The translations under genes and the position numbers were made by a program. Below the pieces are notes generated by a model that was given only the letters and a program-made list of their open reading frames with translations, made no database searches and was not told the origin of the DNA. This document shows positions 7,055 to 13,643 of a stretch of 13,643 nt of DNA, piece by piece. Origin of the DNA: DUAL01 sp036012565 (GTDB lineage Bacteria > Bacteroidota > Bacteroidia > Flavobacteriales > BACL11); contig DASCPP010000013.1 of NCBI GenBank assembly GCA_036012565.1, positions 1 through 13,643 on the forward strand, given 5' to 3'. Numbering within the stretch: position 1 is the first letter of the stretch; every line of letters begins with the position of its first letter.

Positions 7055-7975
7055 TTAAATTGTATCAAAATCGAAAGTGCCTCCATCAGTTGCTAAATAA
7101 GTATTTGTAAAAACAGATTTTGTTTCTGCTAATAATTCTTCTAAATCGTTATAGCGAGATGAGAAATGACCAATTACTAATTTTTTTACTTCTGCTTTTT
7201 TTGCCATAGTTGCTGCATCAATTGTTGTGGAATGCCATGTTTGCCTGGCTTTTTCCACTAAATCTTTCATGAAAGTTGCTTCATGGTATAAAAGGGTTAC
7301 TCCTTTAATTATTGCAATATTTTCTTCAACTAGTGTCGTGTCAGAACAAAAAGCATAGGAATGTGGTGACTTTGCAATAGTGGTTAATTCCTTATTTTTG
7401 ATAATCTTTCCTTCTTTGCTTTTAAAATCTGCACCATTTTTTATACTTGATAATTGGTCAATAGGAATTTCATATTCTTCAATTTTTGTTTTAATAATAT
7501 TCTTGGCTTTTTTCTTTTCTTTAAACAGAAAACCACTTGAAGGAATACTATGTTTTAAAACTAAATTGTGAATAATAATACTCTCATCTTCATAAAGAAC
7601 TTTCTCTTCATCAGGTGGAATTGGATGAAAAAATAATGGAAATTTTAACTCTGTATTAGAAGCTGAGAATTGCAAATCAATAATTTCTTTTAGTTGCTGA
7701 TGAGCATACAGATTAAGCTCTGTTGTTCTGCCTAAAAGGTGCATTGTATTAATCAACCCAATCAGTCCGAAATAATGATCGCCATGCAAATGGCTGATAA
7801 AAATATGATTGATTCTCTGAGCCTTTATCTTGTTTTTTAGCAATTGTATTTGCGTTCCTTCCCCGCAATCAATTAAAAAAAACCGCTCATCTGCATTAAG
7901 TAGCTGAGCGGTTGGATTTTTTTTGGGAGTAGGAATTGCTGAATTACAACCTAAAATCGTTAGTTTGAATGACAT
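7055..7975 (-). CDS. rnz: Ribonuclease Z (tRNA 3' processing endonuclease)
   Basis: Metallo-beta-lactamase-fold enzyme that cuts the 3' trailer of tRNA precursors in the cytoplasm. The 306-residue length is that of the short bacterial form. Visible features are the N-terminal FKLTILGCNSAIPT, the zinc-binding HLHGDH at 62-67 followed by HYFGLIGLI, a candidate further ligand H142, the CSDT segment with D212, and GHFSSRY with H270. All expected metal ligands are present. Its start codon overlaps the stop of the T9SS-sorted gene by one base (TAATG), which suggests translational coupling, and it is probably the last gene of the pyrR-pyrB transcript. The next gene downstream has its own predicted promoter. 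No hairpin terminator is seen in the short gap after its stop. Confidence 0.95.
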   Translation of the reverse strand: MSFKLTILGCNSAIPTPKKNPTAQLLNADERFFLIDCGEGTQIQLLKNKIKAQRINHIFISHLHGDHYFGLIGLINTMHLLGRTTELNLYAHQQLKEIIDLQFSASNTELKFPLFFHPIPPDEEKVLYEDESIIIHNLVLKHSIPSSGFLFKEKKKAKNIIKTKIEEYEIPIDQLSSIKNGADFKSKEGKIIKNKELTTIAKSPHSYAFCSDTTLVEENIAIIKGVTLLYHEATFMKDLVEKARQTWHSTTIDAATMAKKAEVKKLVIGHFSSRYNDLEELLAETKSVFTNTYLATDGGTFDFDTI

Positions 7976-8811
7976 TATTTTTCGGCAACTATCATACGCT
8001 TAGAAATAATTTTTTTTCCATTATTTATATTGTACATGTAAATTCCTGCTGATAAATCATAGCTAAACTGATAGGTATTTAATCCTTTAGTTGCAGCAAT
8101 AATCTCAGTATAAACGCTTCTTCCAAACATATCTACAACTTCAAATGCTACATTATCAGACTTTGGAGCATTAAATTGAATATTGGTATATTCAGCAAAA
8201 GGATTTGGCGTATTTTGAAAAAGTACAAAATCCTCTTGATGAAAAGTCTCTAATCCAGTTGCTGAATTAACTACAATATTATAACCTTTAATAGTTTCGT
8301 ACGATCCAGTGGCTGAATACAGATCAGTTTCTACAGCAACAGGGAATCCTAAAAAAGTAATTGAACCATGAGTATAAACATTTACTTCTATTGTAATTGG
8401 ATAAACTCCTACGGGATCATTTGTAATTCCATATACATTTGCACATCCAACAACATCTCCTTCATAACTACAGTTAGCAGTATTACAATCTAAAGTAATC
8501 CCAGAAGGCGCGCCAATTGTTGACACCATAATCATGCTGTCAACTGGCCAAGTTCCAATATAAAAAGAACTTCCTAATGTATCTATTGTAGTAAGTGAAG
8601 AATCTCCAGATGCAGCTTCAATTAAAGTTGTTGGTGTTTTAAGATCAATTTGAGTATAATAATTCACCCCTTGAGTAGCATGTGGAAGATTCTGAATAGT
8701 GTCTGGCCAAATATTATATGCCGAATCTTGATATAAGGAGTTGGGCGTGCATTGTGCAAAACCTAATATACAGCTAAAAGTTAGCGTTAAAATAAGTGCA
8801 ATTTTTCTCAT
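7975..8811 (-). CDS. Secreted protein of unknown function with T9SS type A sorting domain
   Basis: An exported protein of 278 residues with a signal peptide at about 1-20 (MRKIALILTLTF... GFAQ). The middle part, about 21-190, is not recognisable. It is rich in Ser, Thr, Asp and Asn, and it has cysteines at 21, 109, 114, 118 and 123 that could form disulfides. The C-terminus, about 196-278, is a typical Por-secretion tail, with LFQNTPNPFAEYTNIQF, VDMFGRSVY, DLSAGIYMYNI and a final KRMIVAEK. It directs export and cell-surface attachment by the type IX secretion system. The cysteine after the signal peptide is not in a lipobox. It sits 24 bases after the STAS-like gene and overlaps rnz by one base, with no promoter of its own visible. 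A secreted protein is an unexpected member of a pyrimidine/tRNA-processing gene run. Confidence 0.88.
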   Translation of the reverse strand: MRKIALILTLTFSCILGFAQCTPNSLYQDSAYNIWPDTIQNLPHATQGVNYYTQIDLKTPTTLIEAASGDSSLTTIDTLGSSFYIGTWPVDSMIMVSTIGAPSGITLDCNTANCSYEGDVVGCANVYGITNDPVGVYPITIEVNVYTHGSITFLGFPVAVETDLYSATGSYETIKGYNIVVNSATGLETFHQEDFVLFQNTPNPFAEYTNIQFNAPKSDNVAFEVVDMFGRSVYTEIIAATKGLNTYQFSYDLSAGIYMYNINNGKKIISKRMIVAEK

Positions 8812-8835
8812 AATTCTTAATTCTATGGTTAATAC

Positions 8836-9144
8836 TTAGAAATCTAGTTGTCTTTCTATTTCTTCCATTTCTATGAAATCTTGTGCTTCTTGCAAAGTTG
8901 GAGCAATACTCAGTGTATCGTCAAATGAATATTTGCTTACCACGACAAATGTACCTTTATTCTTAGAAACAGAAGCGCCAAACTTAGTTAAATTATTCTT
9001 AATAGTATTTAAGGTATTAATATCAACATCAGAAAGATCGGCTATAAAATTTAAGATTTCTTCTGTAATTATAATATTCTCAAAAGAATTGTTTCCATTT
9101 AAAGTAAAAAGCAAAGTATGTCCATTAATGATTTTATTTCCCAT
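8836..9144 (-). CDS. Small STAS-like conserved protein between pyrB and rnz
   Basis: A 102-residue cytoplasmic protein. From memory, it resembles the small proteins encoded beside ribonuclease Z in many Bacteroidota, which have a STAS/anti-anti-sigma-like alpha-beta fold. The hallmark is the ending APTLQEAQDFIEMEEIERQLDF-like segment (81-102), preceded by the buried strand TFVVVSKYSF (65-74). I see no conserved phosphorylatable serine motif that I can place with confidence, so a partner-switching role is not shown. The ATG at 9144 is chosen because it starts MGNKIINGHTLLFTL, a usual opening for the family. The longer frame back to 9201 lies entirely inside pyrB. It overlaps the end of pyrB by 11 bases, so it is probably translated from the same mRNA. 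Confidence 0.8.
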   Translation of the reverse strand: MGNKIINGHTLLFTLNGNNSFENIIITEEILNFIADLSDVDINTLNTIKNNLTKFGASVSKNKGTFVVVSKYSFDDTLSIAPTLQEAQDFIEMEEIERQLDF

Positions 9145-10072
9145 TTTTCTTAACTTTTCCAGCAAGCAAATAAAGAACCGCCATGCGTATAGCGACCCCA
9201 TTTTCTACTTGGTCTAGAATAATAGATTGCCCAGAATCTGCCACATCAGAGGTTAATTCTACTCCTCTATTAATTGGTCCTGGATGCATGATAGTGATTT
9301 CTTTATTTAACCCTTCTAATATATCCTTATTTATACCGAAAACCATGGCGTACTCTCTTAATGAGGGGAAGAACTTTACATCTTGTCTTTCCAGCTGAAT
9401 CCTAAGCACATTGGCAATATCGCACCAATTTAAGGCCTCTTTTAAATTACTCATATGTTTAACTCCCAATGAATTTATGTATTTTGGAATTAAAGTAGAA
9501 GGGCCACAAACACAAACTTTAGCTCCTAATTTCTGTAAACAATAAATATTTGATAGCGCCACTCTTGAGTGCAGAATATCTCCAATAATCACTACTTTTT
9601 TACCTTTTACCTCTCCATACTTTTTTCTTATTGAATAAGCATCTAAAAGAGCTTGTGTTGGATGTTCATGTGTGCCATCTCCAGCATTGATAATTTTTGC
9701 ATCAATATTTCTAGAAAGGAAAACGGAAGCGCCAGGAATTGGATGTCGTATCACTACCATATCTACCTTCATGGCAATAATATTATTTATTGTGTCAATT
9801 AAGGTTTCTCCTTTTTTTGCTGAAGAAGCAGAAGAAGAAAAATTAATTATATCTGCTGAGAGTCTTTTCTCAGCAAGTTCAAATGATAATTTAGTTCTAG
9901 TAGAGTTCTCAAAAAACAAATTAGCAACAGTTATATCTCTTAATGATGGTACTTTCTTTATCGGCTGATTAATAATTCTCTTGAAATTATCTGCTGTTTT
10001 AAAGATTAAGGATATATCCTCTTTTGTTAAATACTTAATCCCTAATAAATGTTCTGTCGATAGTGTTTTCAT
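9134..10072 (-). CDS. pyrB: Aspartate carbamoyltransferase catalytic chain
   Basis: Second step of UMP synthesis: carbamoyl phosphate plus L-aspartate give N-carbamoyl-L-aspartate. The 312-residue protein carries the carbamoyl-phosphate motif FFENSTRTKLSFE (STRT at 57-60), the loop SSSASSAKKGETL (79-91) whose serine and lysines reach into the neighbouring subunit's site, HPIPGA (110-115), HPTQALLDAY (137-146), HSRVA (168-172), and MHPGPINRGVEL (262-273). All catalytic motifs are intact. No regulatory chain gene pyrI is adjacent, so it may be an unregulated trimer as in Bacillus. It overlaps pyrR by four bases (ATGA), and the STAS-like gene starts within its last codons, which indicates one operon. 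Confidence 0.97.
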   Translation of the reverse strand: MKTLSTEHLLGIKYLTKEDISLIFKTADNFKRIINQPIKKVPSLRDITVANLFFENSTRTKLSFELAEKRLSADIINFSSSASSAKKGETLIDTINNIIAMKVDMVVIRHPIPGASVFLSRNIDAKIINAGDGTHEHPTQALLDAYSIRKKYGEVKGKKVVIIGDILHSRVALSNIYCLQKLGAKVCVCGPSTLIPKYINSLGVKHMSNLKEALNWCDIANVLRIQLERQDVKFFPSLREYAMVFGINKDILEGLNKEITIMHPGPINRGVELTSDVADSGQSIILDQVENGVAIRMAVLYLLAGKVKKNGK

Positions 10073-10617
10073 GTCTCTGAATTTAACAAAATAACTTGAT
10101 CATTTCCGTTAATCTCTTCCCACTCCACAATCACTTTCTCGGAGGTAATAGTATCTACCTTTTGTCCAACATAATTTGGTTGAATTGGCAAATGCCTACT
10201 AAACCTTCTATCAATAAAGACCGTTAGTTCAACAGATTTTGGCCTACCAAAAGCCATAAGGGCATCCATAGCAGCCCTAACTGATCTGCCTGTATAGAGC
10301 ACATCATCAATCAAAACAACATTTTTCCCTTCAATAGAAAAGTCAATATCAATTGCTTGTGGCTCAAGAGGCTCCTGCCTTCTTCTAAAATCATCTCGAA
10401 AAAAAGTAATATCTAAATTTCCGACTTTAATAATTGAATTAGAAATTATTGAAGATAGTTTCTGGTGGATTCTATTGCATAAATGAGTACCTCTTGGCTG
10501 AATGCCAATTAAAACAGTTTCCCTAAAATCATCATGATTCTCGATAAGCTGATGAGATAACCGTTCAACTATAATATTGAATTTGGTCTTATTGATTATT
10601 ATCCTTTTCTGTTTCAT
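10069..10617 (-). CDS. pyrR: PyrR: pyrimidine regulator / uracil phosphoribosyltransferase
   Basis: A type I phosphoribosyltransferase of 182 residues. The PRPP-binding loop is VVLIDDVLYTGRS at 100-112, with GIQPRGTHL at 38-46 and the PyrR-typical DITFFRDDF at 69-77. Family members convert uracil and PRPP to UMP, and in Gram-positive bacteria they also bind pyr mRNA leaders to promote termination. The position directly before pyrB (ATGA overlap) supports a pyrimidine role. The predicted promoter gives a leader of only a few bases, with no anti-terminator or binding loop in front of the operon, so leader attenuation here is unlikely and an enzymatic role, or action elsewhere, is more plausible. 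The first ATG at 10617 is the start. Confidence 0.94.
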   Translation of the reverse strand: MKQKRIIINKTKFNIIVERLSHQLIENHDDFRETVLIGIQPRGTHLCNRIHQKLSSIISNSIIKVGNLDITFFRDDFRRRQEPLEPQAIDIDFSIEGKNVVLIDDVLYTGRSVRAAMDALMAFGRPKSVELTVFIDRRFSRHLPIQPNYVGQKVDTITSEKVIVEWEEINGNDQVILLNSET

Positions 10618-10627
10618 TTTCTATTAG

Positions 10628-10655
10628 CAAATATAGTATTAAAAAAAAGCCCCAA
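10628..10655 (-). promoter_or_regulatory. Predicted promoter of the pyrR-pyrB operon
   Basis: Minus-strand TATATTTG at 10635-10628 is a perfect -7 element. TTG at 10655-10653 (within TTTTTTG) lies 17 bases upstream, at the short end of the known spacer range. Transcription would begin near 10622, about five bases before the pyrR ATG. The -33 element lies inside the rpsA terminator hairpin. Confidence 0.52.
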
Positions 10656-10669
10656 AAAATTGGAGCTTT
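10641..10669 (-). terminator. Intrinsic terminator of rpsA
   Basis: A 10-bp stem (10646-10655 with 10660-10669, minus-strand AAAGCTCCAA and TTGGGGCTTT) closes a TTTT loop and is followed by a run of U. One pair is a G-U wobble on the minus transcript but a mismatch on the plus one, which confirms the orientation. The stem starts three bases after the rpsA stop codon. Confidence 0.82.
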
Positions 10670-10672
10670 AAA

Positions 10673-12859
10673 TTATTCACTATCACTATCTTTTTCTTTT
10701 TTATCAATATCCTCTTTTAAACTCGAAAGTACATCTAAATCGCCAAGAGTAGATTTTTGCTGTGTTTCCTGAATTTTATCTACTGCCTTTTTTGTTTTTT
10801 TAGCAGAAGATCTTTCTGCTTTTTTCTCTGTCTGTTTTAAGGTATCTGTGTGAGAAACAAGAATCTTCTTGTTTTCTTTAGAAAATTCTAACACTTTAAA
10901 ATCTAATTCTTCCCCAACTCCAGCACTTGATCCACCTTCTTTTTCTAAATGGCGTTTTGGTGCAAATGCCTCAACATCATGCTCTAAAGCAATTAAAGCG
11001 CCTTTATCAAACATTTCAGTAATTTTCCCTTTATAGGAGTTTCCTTCAATAAAAAGCGTTTCGTAAGTATCCCAAGGATTATCTTCTAATTGTTTGTGTC
11101 CTAAACTGATTCTTCTGTTTTCAATGTCTATTTCTAGAACAACTACATCTAACATTTCACCAACTGAAGTAAATTCTGCTGGATGCTTTATCTTTTTAGT
11201 CCAAGACAAATCCGAAATATGAACTAAACCATCAATACCTACATCTAATTCTACAAAGATTCCAAAGTTTGTAAAGTTTATCACCTTCACATTATGCTTA
11301 GAATCAACTGGAAATTTCTTGGTAATTACTGACCAAGGATCTTCTTGCATTTGCTTAATTCCTAAGGACATTTTTCTTTCTTCTTTATCTAGAGTAAGAA
11401 CTTGCGCATCCACTTCATCTCCTACTTTAAAGAAATCATTGGCACTTCTAAGATGAGTAGACCATGACATTTCAGAAACATGTAATAGGGCTTCAATTCC
11501 TGGTTGAATTTCTACAAATACACCATAATCAGCAACTACAACAACATTTCCTTTTATAACATCTCCAACTTTTAAGTCTTCATCCAAAGAATTCCAAGGA
11601 TGCTCACTTAGTTGTTTAAGTCCTAATTGAATTCGTTTTTTACCTTCATCAAAATCAAGGATAACCACATTTATTTTTTCATCAAGCGTTACAATTTCTT
11701 CTGGATGAACTATTCTACCCCAAGATAAATCGGTAATATGAATCAAACCATCAACTCCACCTAAATCGACAAATACACCATAAGAAGTTGTATTTTTCAC
11801 GACCCCTTCCAAAACCTGTCCTTTTTCCAACTTGGACATGATTTCTTTTTTCTGCTCTTCAATATCCGCTTCAATAAGTGCTTTATGTGAAACTACCACA
11901 TTTCTAAATGCTTCATTTACTTTTAGCACCTTGAATTCCATTTTCTTCCCTACATAATCATCATAATCTCTGATTGGTTTTACATCAATTTGTGAGCCAG
12001 GTAAAAATGCTTCAATTCCAAAAACCTCAACAATCATTCCTCCTTTTGTTCTACTCCTAATTGTTCCTTCAACGATTTCTCCAGTATCTTCTGCTGTATT
12101 TACTTTTTCCCAAGCTCTAAGTACTCTTGCTCTTCTGTGCGATAAGATTAATTGCCCATTTTTATCCTCTTGCTTTTCAATTAAAACTTCAACTGTATCT
12201 CCTGCTTTTAAATCTGGATTGTATCTAAATTCCGTACGCCCAATTACACCATCCGATTTAAAATTGATATCTACAATTACTTCTCTATCGGTAATTCTTA
12301 CAACCGTTCCATCCAAAACTTTTTTATCCTCAACTTTGCTTAGGGTTGGAAGATATTCTTTCTCTAAATCTTCTCTTTCGGTTTCATTGTAATCAGAAGA
12401 CTCCAATTTCTCCCAATCAAATTCTTCTTCTACTACTTTAATTGGTTTTTCCTCTTTTACTTCCGCAACATCTTTTACCTCTGTCTCAATTACTTCTTCA
12501 ATCGAACTTTCAGTTTCTGTCTCCTCAACCGTTTCAACTTCTTTCTCTACTGAAGTTTCTTCTATTGCGGTTTCTTCTGTTTTTGAATTTTCTTCTGATT
12601 CCGTTTCTTCTTTTACTTCTGTTATTTCTGAATCCTCTACAGGAGTAGTTGTTTGTTCCTGTTTTTTGGTGTCATTTTCTACCTCTACTGAAGCTTCTTC
12701 TATTGTGGTTTCTTCTGTTTTTGAATTTTCTTCTGATTCAGTTTCTTCTTTTACTTCTGTTATTTCTGAATCCTCTACAGGAGTAGTTGTTTGTTCCTGT
12801 TTTTTGGTGTCATTTTCTACTATTTCTTCAGTAGTTTTTTTAGCCTTTGTTGCTACCAT
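10673..12859 (-). CDS. rpsA: 30S ribosomal protein S1 with long acidic N-terminal extension
   Basis: Ribosomal protein that binds mRNA single strands and helps initiation. The 728-residue product has six S1 (OB-fold) domains at about 178-242, 258-326, 346-415, 430-502, 516-588 and 603-671. Typical strings are VDGLIHITDLSW (369-380), GIEALLHVSEMSW and GIDGLVHISDLSW, with linkers such as LGLKQLSEHPW. About 175 residues precede the first domain. They are extremely rich in Glu, Thr, Ser and Val, low in hydrophobic residues and probably disordered, and they contain a 46-residue tandem repeat (14-59 and 60-105). The tail, about 672-728, is charged and lysine-rich, then acidic. E. coli S1 has 557 residues, so the extra length lies mostly in the two termini. 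The first ATG at 12859 is used. It has its own promoter with a leader of about 110 bases and a strong terminator. Confidence 0.95.
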   Translation of the reverse strand: MVATKAKKTTEEIVENDTKKQEQTTTPVEDSEITEVKEETESEENSKTEETTIEEASVEVENDTKKQEQTTTPVEDSEITEVKEETESEENSKTEETAIEETSVEKEVETVEETETESSIEEVIETEVKDVAEVKEEKPIKVVEEEFDWEKLESSDYNETEREDLEKEYLPTLSKVEDKKVLDGTVVRITDREVIVDINFKSDGVIGRTEFRYNPDLKAGDTVEVLIEKQEDKNGQLILSHRRARVLRAWEKVNTAEDTGEIVEGTIRSRTKGGMIVEVFGIEAFLPGSQIDVKPIRDYDDYVGKKMEFKVLKVNEAFRNVVVSHKALIEADIEEQKKEIMSKLEKGQVLEGVVKNTTSYGVFVDLGGVDGLIHITDLSWGRIVHPEEIVTLDEKINVVILDFDEGKKRIQLGLKQLSEHPWNSLDEDLKVGDVIKGNVVVVADYGVFVEIQPGIEALLHVSEMSWSTHLRSANDFFKVGDEVDAQVLTLDKEERKMSLGIKQMQEDPWSVITKKFPVDSKHNVKVINFTNFGIFVELDVGIDGLVHISDLSWTKKIKHPAEFTSVGEMLDVVVLEIDIENRRISLGHKQLEDNPWDTYETLFIEGNSYKGKITEMFDKGALIALEHDVEAFAPKRHLEKEGGSSAGVGEELDFKVLEFSKENKKILVSHTDTLKQTEKKAERSSAKKTKKAVDKIQETQQKSTLGDLDVLSSLKEDIDKKEKDSDSE
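12545..12820 (-). repeat. Two tandem 138-bp direct repeats in rpsA
   Basis: Copy 12545-12682 is followed without gap by copy 12683-12820. By eye they differ at three positions only (about 98% identical), and the period is a multiple of three, so the frame is kept. Two differences change an amino acid (Thr52/Ala98 and Ala56/Thr102) and one is silent. Each copy codes for 46 acidic residues beginning VENDTKKQEQ. Confidence 0.95.
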
Positions 12860-12900
12860 TTTTGTGATTTATTGTATCTCGAATCTGATAAGGGCTTCAT
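12853..12900 (-). other. Possible 15-codon upstream reading frame overlapping the rpsA start
   Basis: In the rpsA leader an ATG at 12900 opens MKPLSDSRYNKSQKW and ends with a TAG at 12855-12853, which overlaps the rpsA start (ATGGTAG). Its start lies in the loop of the leader hairpin. An AGGAG-like stretch (minus strand, within 12931-12940) lies about 30 bases before it, too far to be an ordinary ribosome binding site. It could couple translation to rpsA, or it could be chance. Confidence 0.25.
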
Positions 12901-12917
12901 GTGTCCGATTTACGAGA
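12877..12917 (-). promoter_or_regulatory. Hairpin in the rpsA mRNA leader
   Basis: Minus-strand TCTCG-TA-AATC (12917-12907) can pair with GATTCGAGA (12885-12877), giving nine pairs with a two-base bulge and a 21-base loop. It lies 17 bases upstream of the rpsA ATG, in a leader of about 110 bases. It could be a site for autoregulation by S1, as known for E. coli rpsA, but there is no similarity that I can name. Confidence 0.35.
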
Positions 12918-12975
12918 GTTGTTGTTTTTATTCTCCTACCTTTTTAACCCTTAATACCACATTAAAAAAGGCGTG

Positions 12976-13005
12976 CAAAGATATAATTTCTTTTGTAAAA
13001 ACAAA
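12976..13005 (-). promoter_or_regulatory. Predicted promoter of rpsA
   Basis: Minus-strand TTTG at 13005-13002 and TATCTTTG at 12983-12976 are separated by 18 bases, a good match to the Bacteroidota consensus. Transcription would begin near 12970, about 110 bases before the rpsA ATG. The -33 element lies in a short AT-only inverted repeat (12991-13006), which is not a convincing terminator for ispH. Confidence 0.52.
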
Positions 13006-13024
13006 ACTATTTTTTTATGGAGAA

Positions 13025-13643
13025 TTATACTGCTTTTAGTTGTAGGATATTTTTAGCTACATTTTCCATTAGCCATCTAGGAGTTGAAGTAGCTCCACAT
13101 ATACCTACTTGAGAATTTGGATTGAACCATTCTTCTTTTATTTCTTTTTCCTCTGAAACAAAATAAGAATTTTGGTTTTCTTTAAGGCATGATTGAAAAA
13201 GCATTTTACCATTTGAGCTCTTTTTACCACTTACAAAAACAATTACATCATTTTCTTTTGCAAAATCCTTAAGTTGCTGCTCTCTACCAGATACTTGCCT
13301 GCAAAGTGTATCATTTACAATAAATTCTACAAATTCTGAGTTTTCTACTTTTTCTTTTCTTTTTCTAATTTCCTCTTGCAAATCCGCAAAAGCCTTTGGG
13401 CTTTTTGTGGTTTGAGAATACATATAAATGGGAGAAGAAAAATCCACTTTATCCAAATCAGTAGCACAGGCAACAATTATTGCTTTCCCATCTGTTTGAC
13501 CTAAAAGCCCTTGCACCTCCGCATGGCCCTCTTTTCCGAAAATAATAATCTGCCCATCTATTTTATTAATCTCTTCATAGCCTTCTTTGATATTATGTTG
13601 TAATTTTAATACAACTGGACAAGAGGCATCCAATAATTGAATA
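13025..13643 (-). CDS. ispH: 4-hydroxy-3-methylbut-2-enyl diphosphate reductase, C-terminal part (cut by window edge)
   Basis: Last enzyme of the MEP isoprenoid pathway, an iron-sulfur protein that makes IPP and DMAPP from HMBPP. The visible 206 residues start inside the gene and run to the stop at 13025. Present are DASCPVV with the second cluster cysteine, GKEGHAEVQGLLGQT with the substrate-binding histidine and catalytic glutamate, SQTTKS, NDTLCRQVSGREQQ with the third cluster cysteine, SGKKSSNG with the diphosphate-binding Ser/Asn, and GICGATSTPRWLME near the end. The N-terminal region with the first cluster cysteine lies beyond the window. The TTG at 13633 is not a start; the frame continues in good family sequence (IQLLDASCP) to the edge. 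The gene ends 165 bases before the rpsA start codon. Confidence 0.96.
   Translation of the reverse strand, partial: IQLLDASCPVVLKLQHNIKEGYEEINKIDGQIIIFGKEGHAEVQGLLGQTDGKAIIVACATDLDKVDFSSPIYMYSQTTKSPKAFADLQEEIRKRKEKVENSEFVEFIVNDTLCRQVSGREQQLKDFAKENDVIVFVSGKKSSNGKMLFQSCLKENQNSYFVSEEKEIKEEWFNPNSQVGICGATSTPRWLMENVAKNILQLKAV

Noticed and set aside
9145..9201. Longer start for the STAS-like protein (19 extra residues from 9201)
   Set aside because: The extra part lies wholly inside pyrB, reads unlike the family, and the ATG at 9144 gives a normal N-terminus with an 11-base overlap.
12991..13006. TTTTGT-AAAA-ACAAAA inverted repeat, considered as the ispH terminator
   Set aside because: The stem is six mostly AU pairs with no following U-run in the minus direction; it is better explained as promoter-region sequence of rpsA.
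12442..13039. Plus-strand frames opposite the rpsA N-terminus, some Leu/Phe- or Ser-rich
   Set aside because: They are the complement of the Glu/Thr-rich repeats, an expected artefact of low-complexity codons, and have no features of their own.
1..13643. A novel defence, mobile or biosynthetic system
   Set aside because: Every gene of more than 110 codons belongs to a familiar housekeeping, sigma-factor or T9SS-export class. No integrase, transposase, CRISPR repeat, toxin-antitoxin pair or attachment site is visible on either strand.

Overview
The window looks like chromosomal DNA of a member of the Bacteroidota (flavobacterial or cytophagal type). The reasons are a strongly AT-rich composition, two proteins with type IX secretion (T9SS) sorting domains (one CHU_C/gliding-motility type, one Por-secretion-tail type), start codons mostly without Shine-Dalgarno sequences, and several good matches to the Bacteroidota promoter consensus TTTG-N17..23-TAnnTTTG. 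No insertion sequence, tRNA, rRNA, CRISPR array or phage gene is visible. Most of the window is ordinary housekeeping sequence. I do not see a new defence or biosynthetic system; the interest lies in the regulatory layout and in a few signs of local rearrangement.

Layout from left to right, with all genes on the minus strand except uvrA. Positions 1-2110 hold the start of recA (cut by the window edge), nth (endonuclease III), a small basic protein of unknown function with its own terminator, and an ECF-type sigma factor. uvrA runs the other way (2268-5048) from a promoter that overlaps the sigma-factor promoter, so three DNA-repair genes surround a regulator. Positions 5049-5320 contain no intact gene but hold a decayed PKD-domain fragment. 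Then follow a secreted SprB-repeat/CHU_C adhesin-like protein (5321-6994) and a tight run transcribed pyrR > pyrB > STAS-like protein > T9SS-sorted secreted protein > rnz (10617 down to 7055), whose neighbours overlap or lie 24 bases apart. Upstream of it are rpsA (ribosomal protein S1, with a long acidic N-terminal extension containing a nearly perfect 138-bp tandem duplication) and the end of ispH (isoprenoid synthesis), cut by the right edge.

How the parts work together. RecA, Nth and UvrA cover recombination, base-excision and nucleotide-excision repair. PyrB and probably PyrR serve UMP supply, and RNase Z matures tRNA. The gene junctions are very compact. At both nth and pyrR the promoter -33 element lies inside the terminator hairpin of the gene upstream, and the predicted transcript starts almost at the start codon. 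rpsA instead has a leader of about 110 bases with a hairpin and a short upstream reading frame that overlaps the rpsA start.
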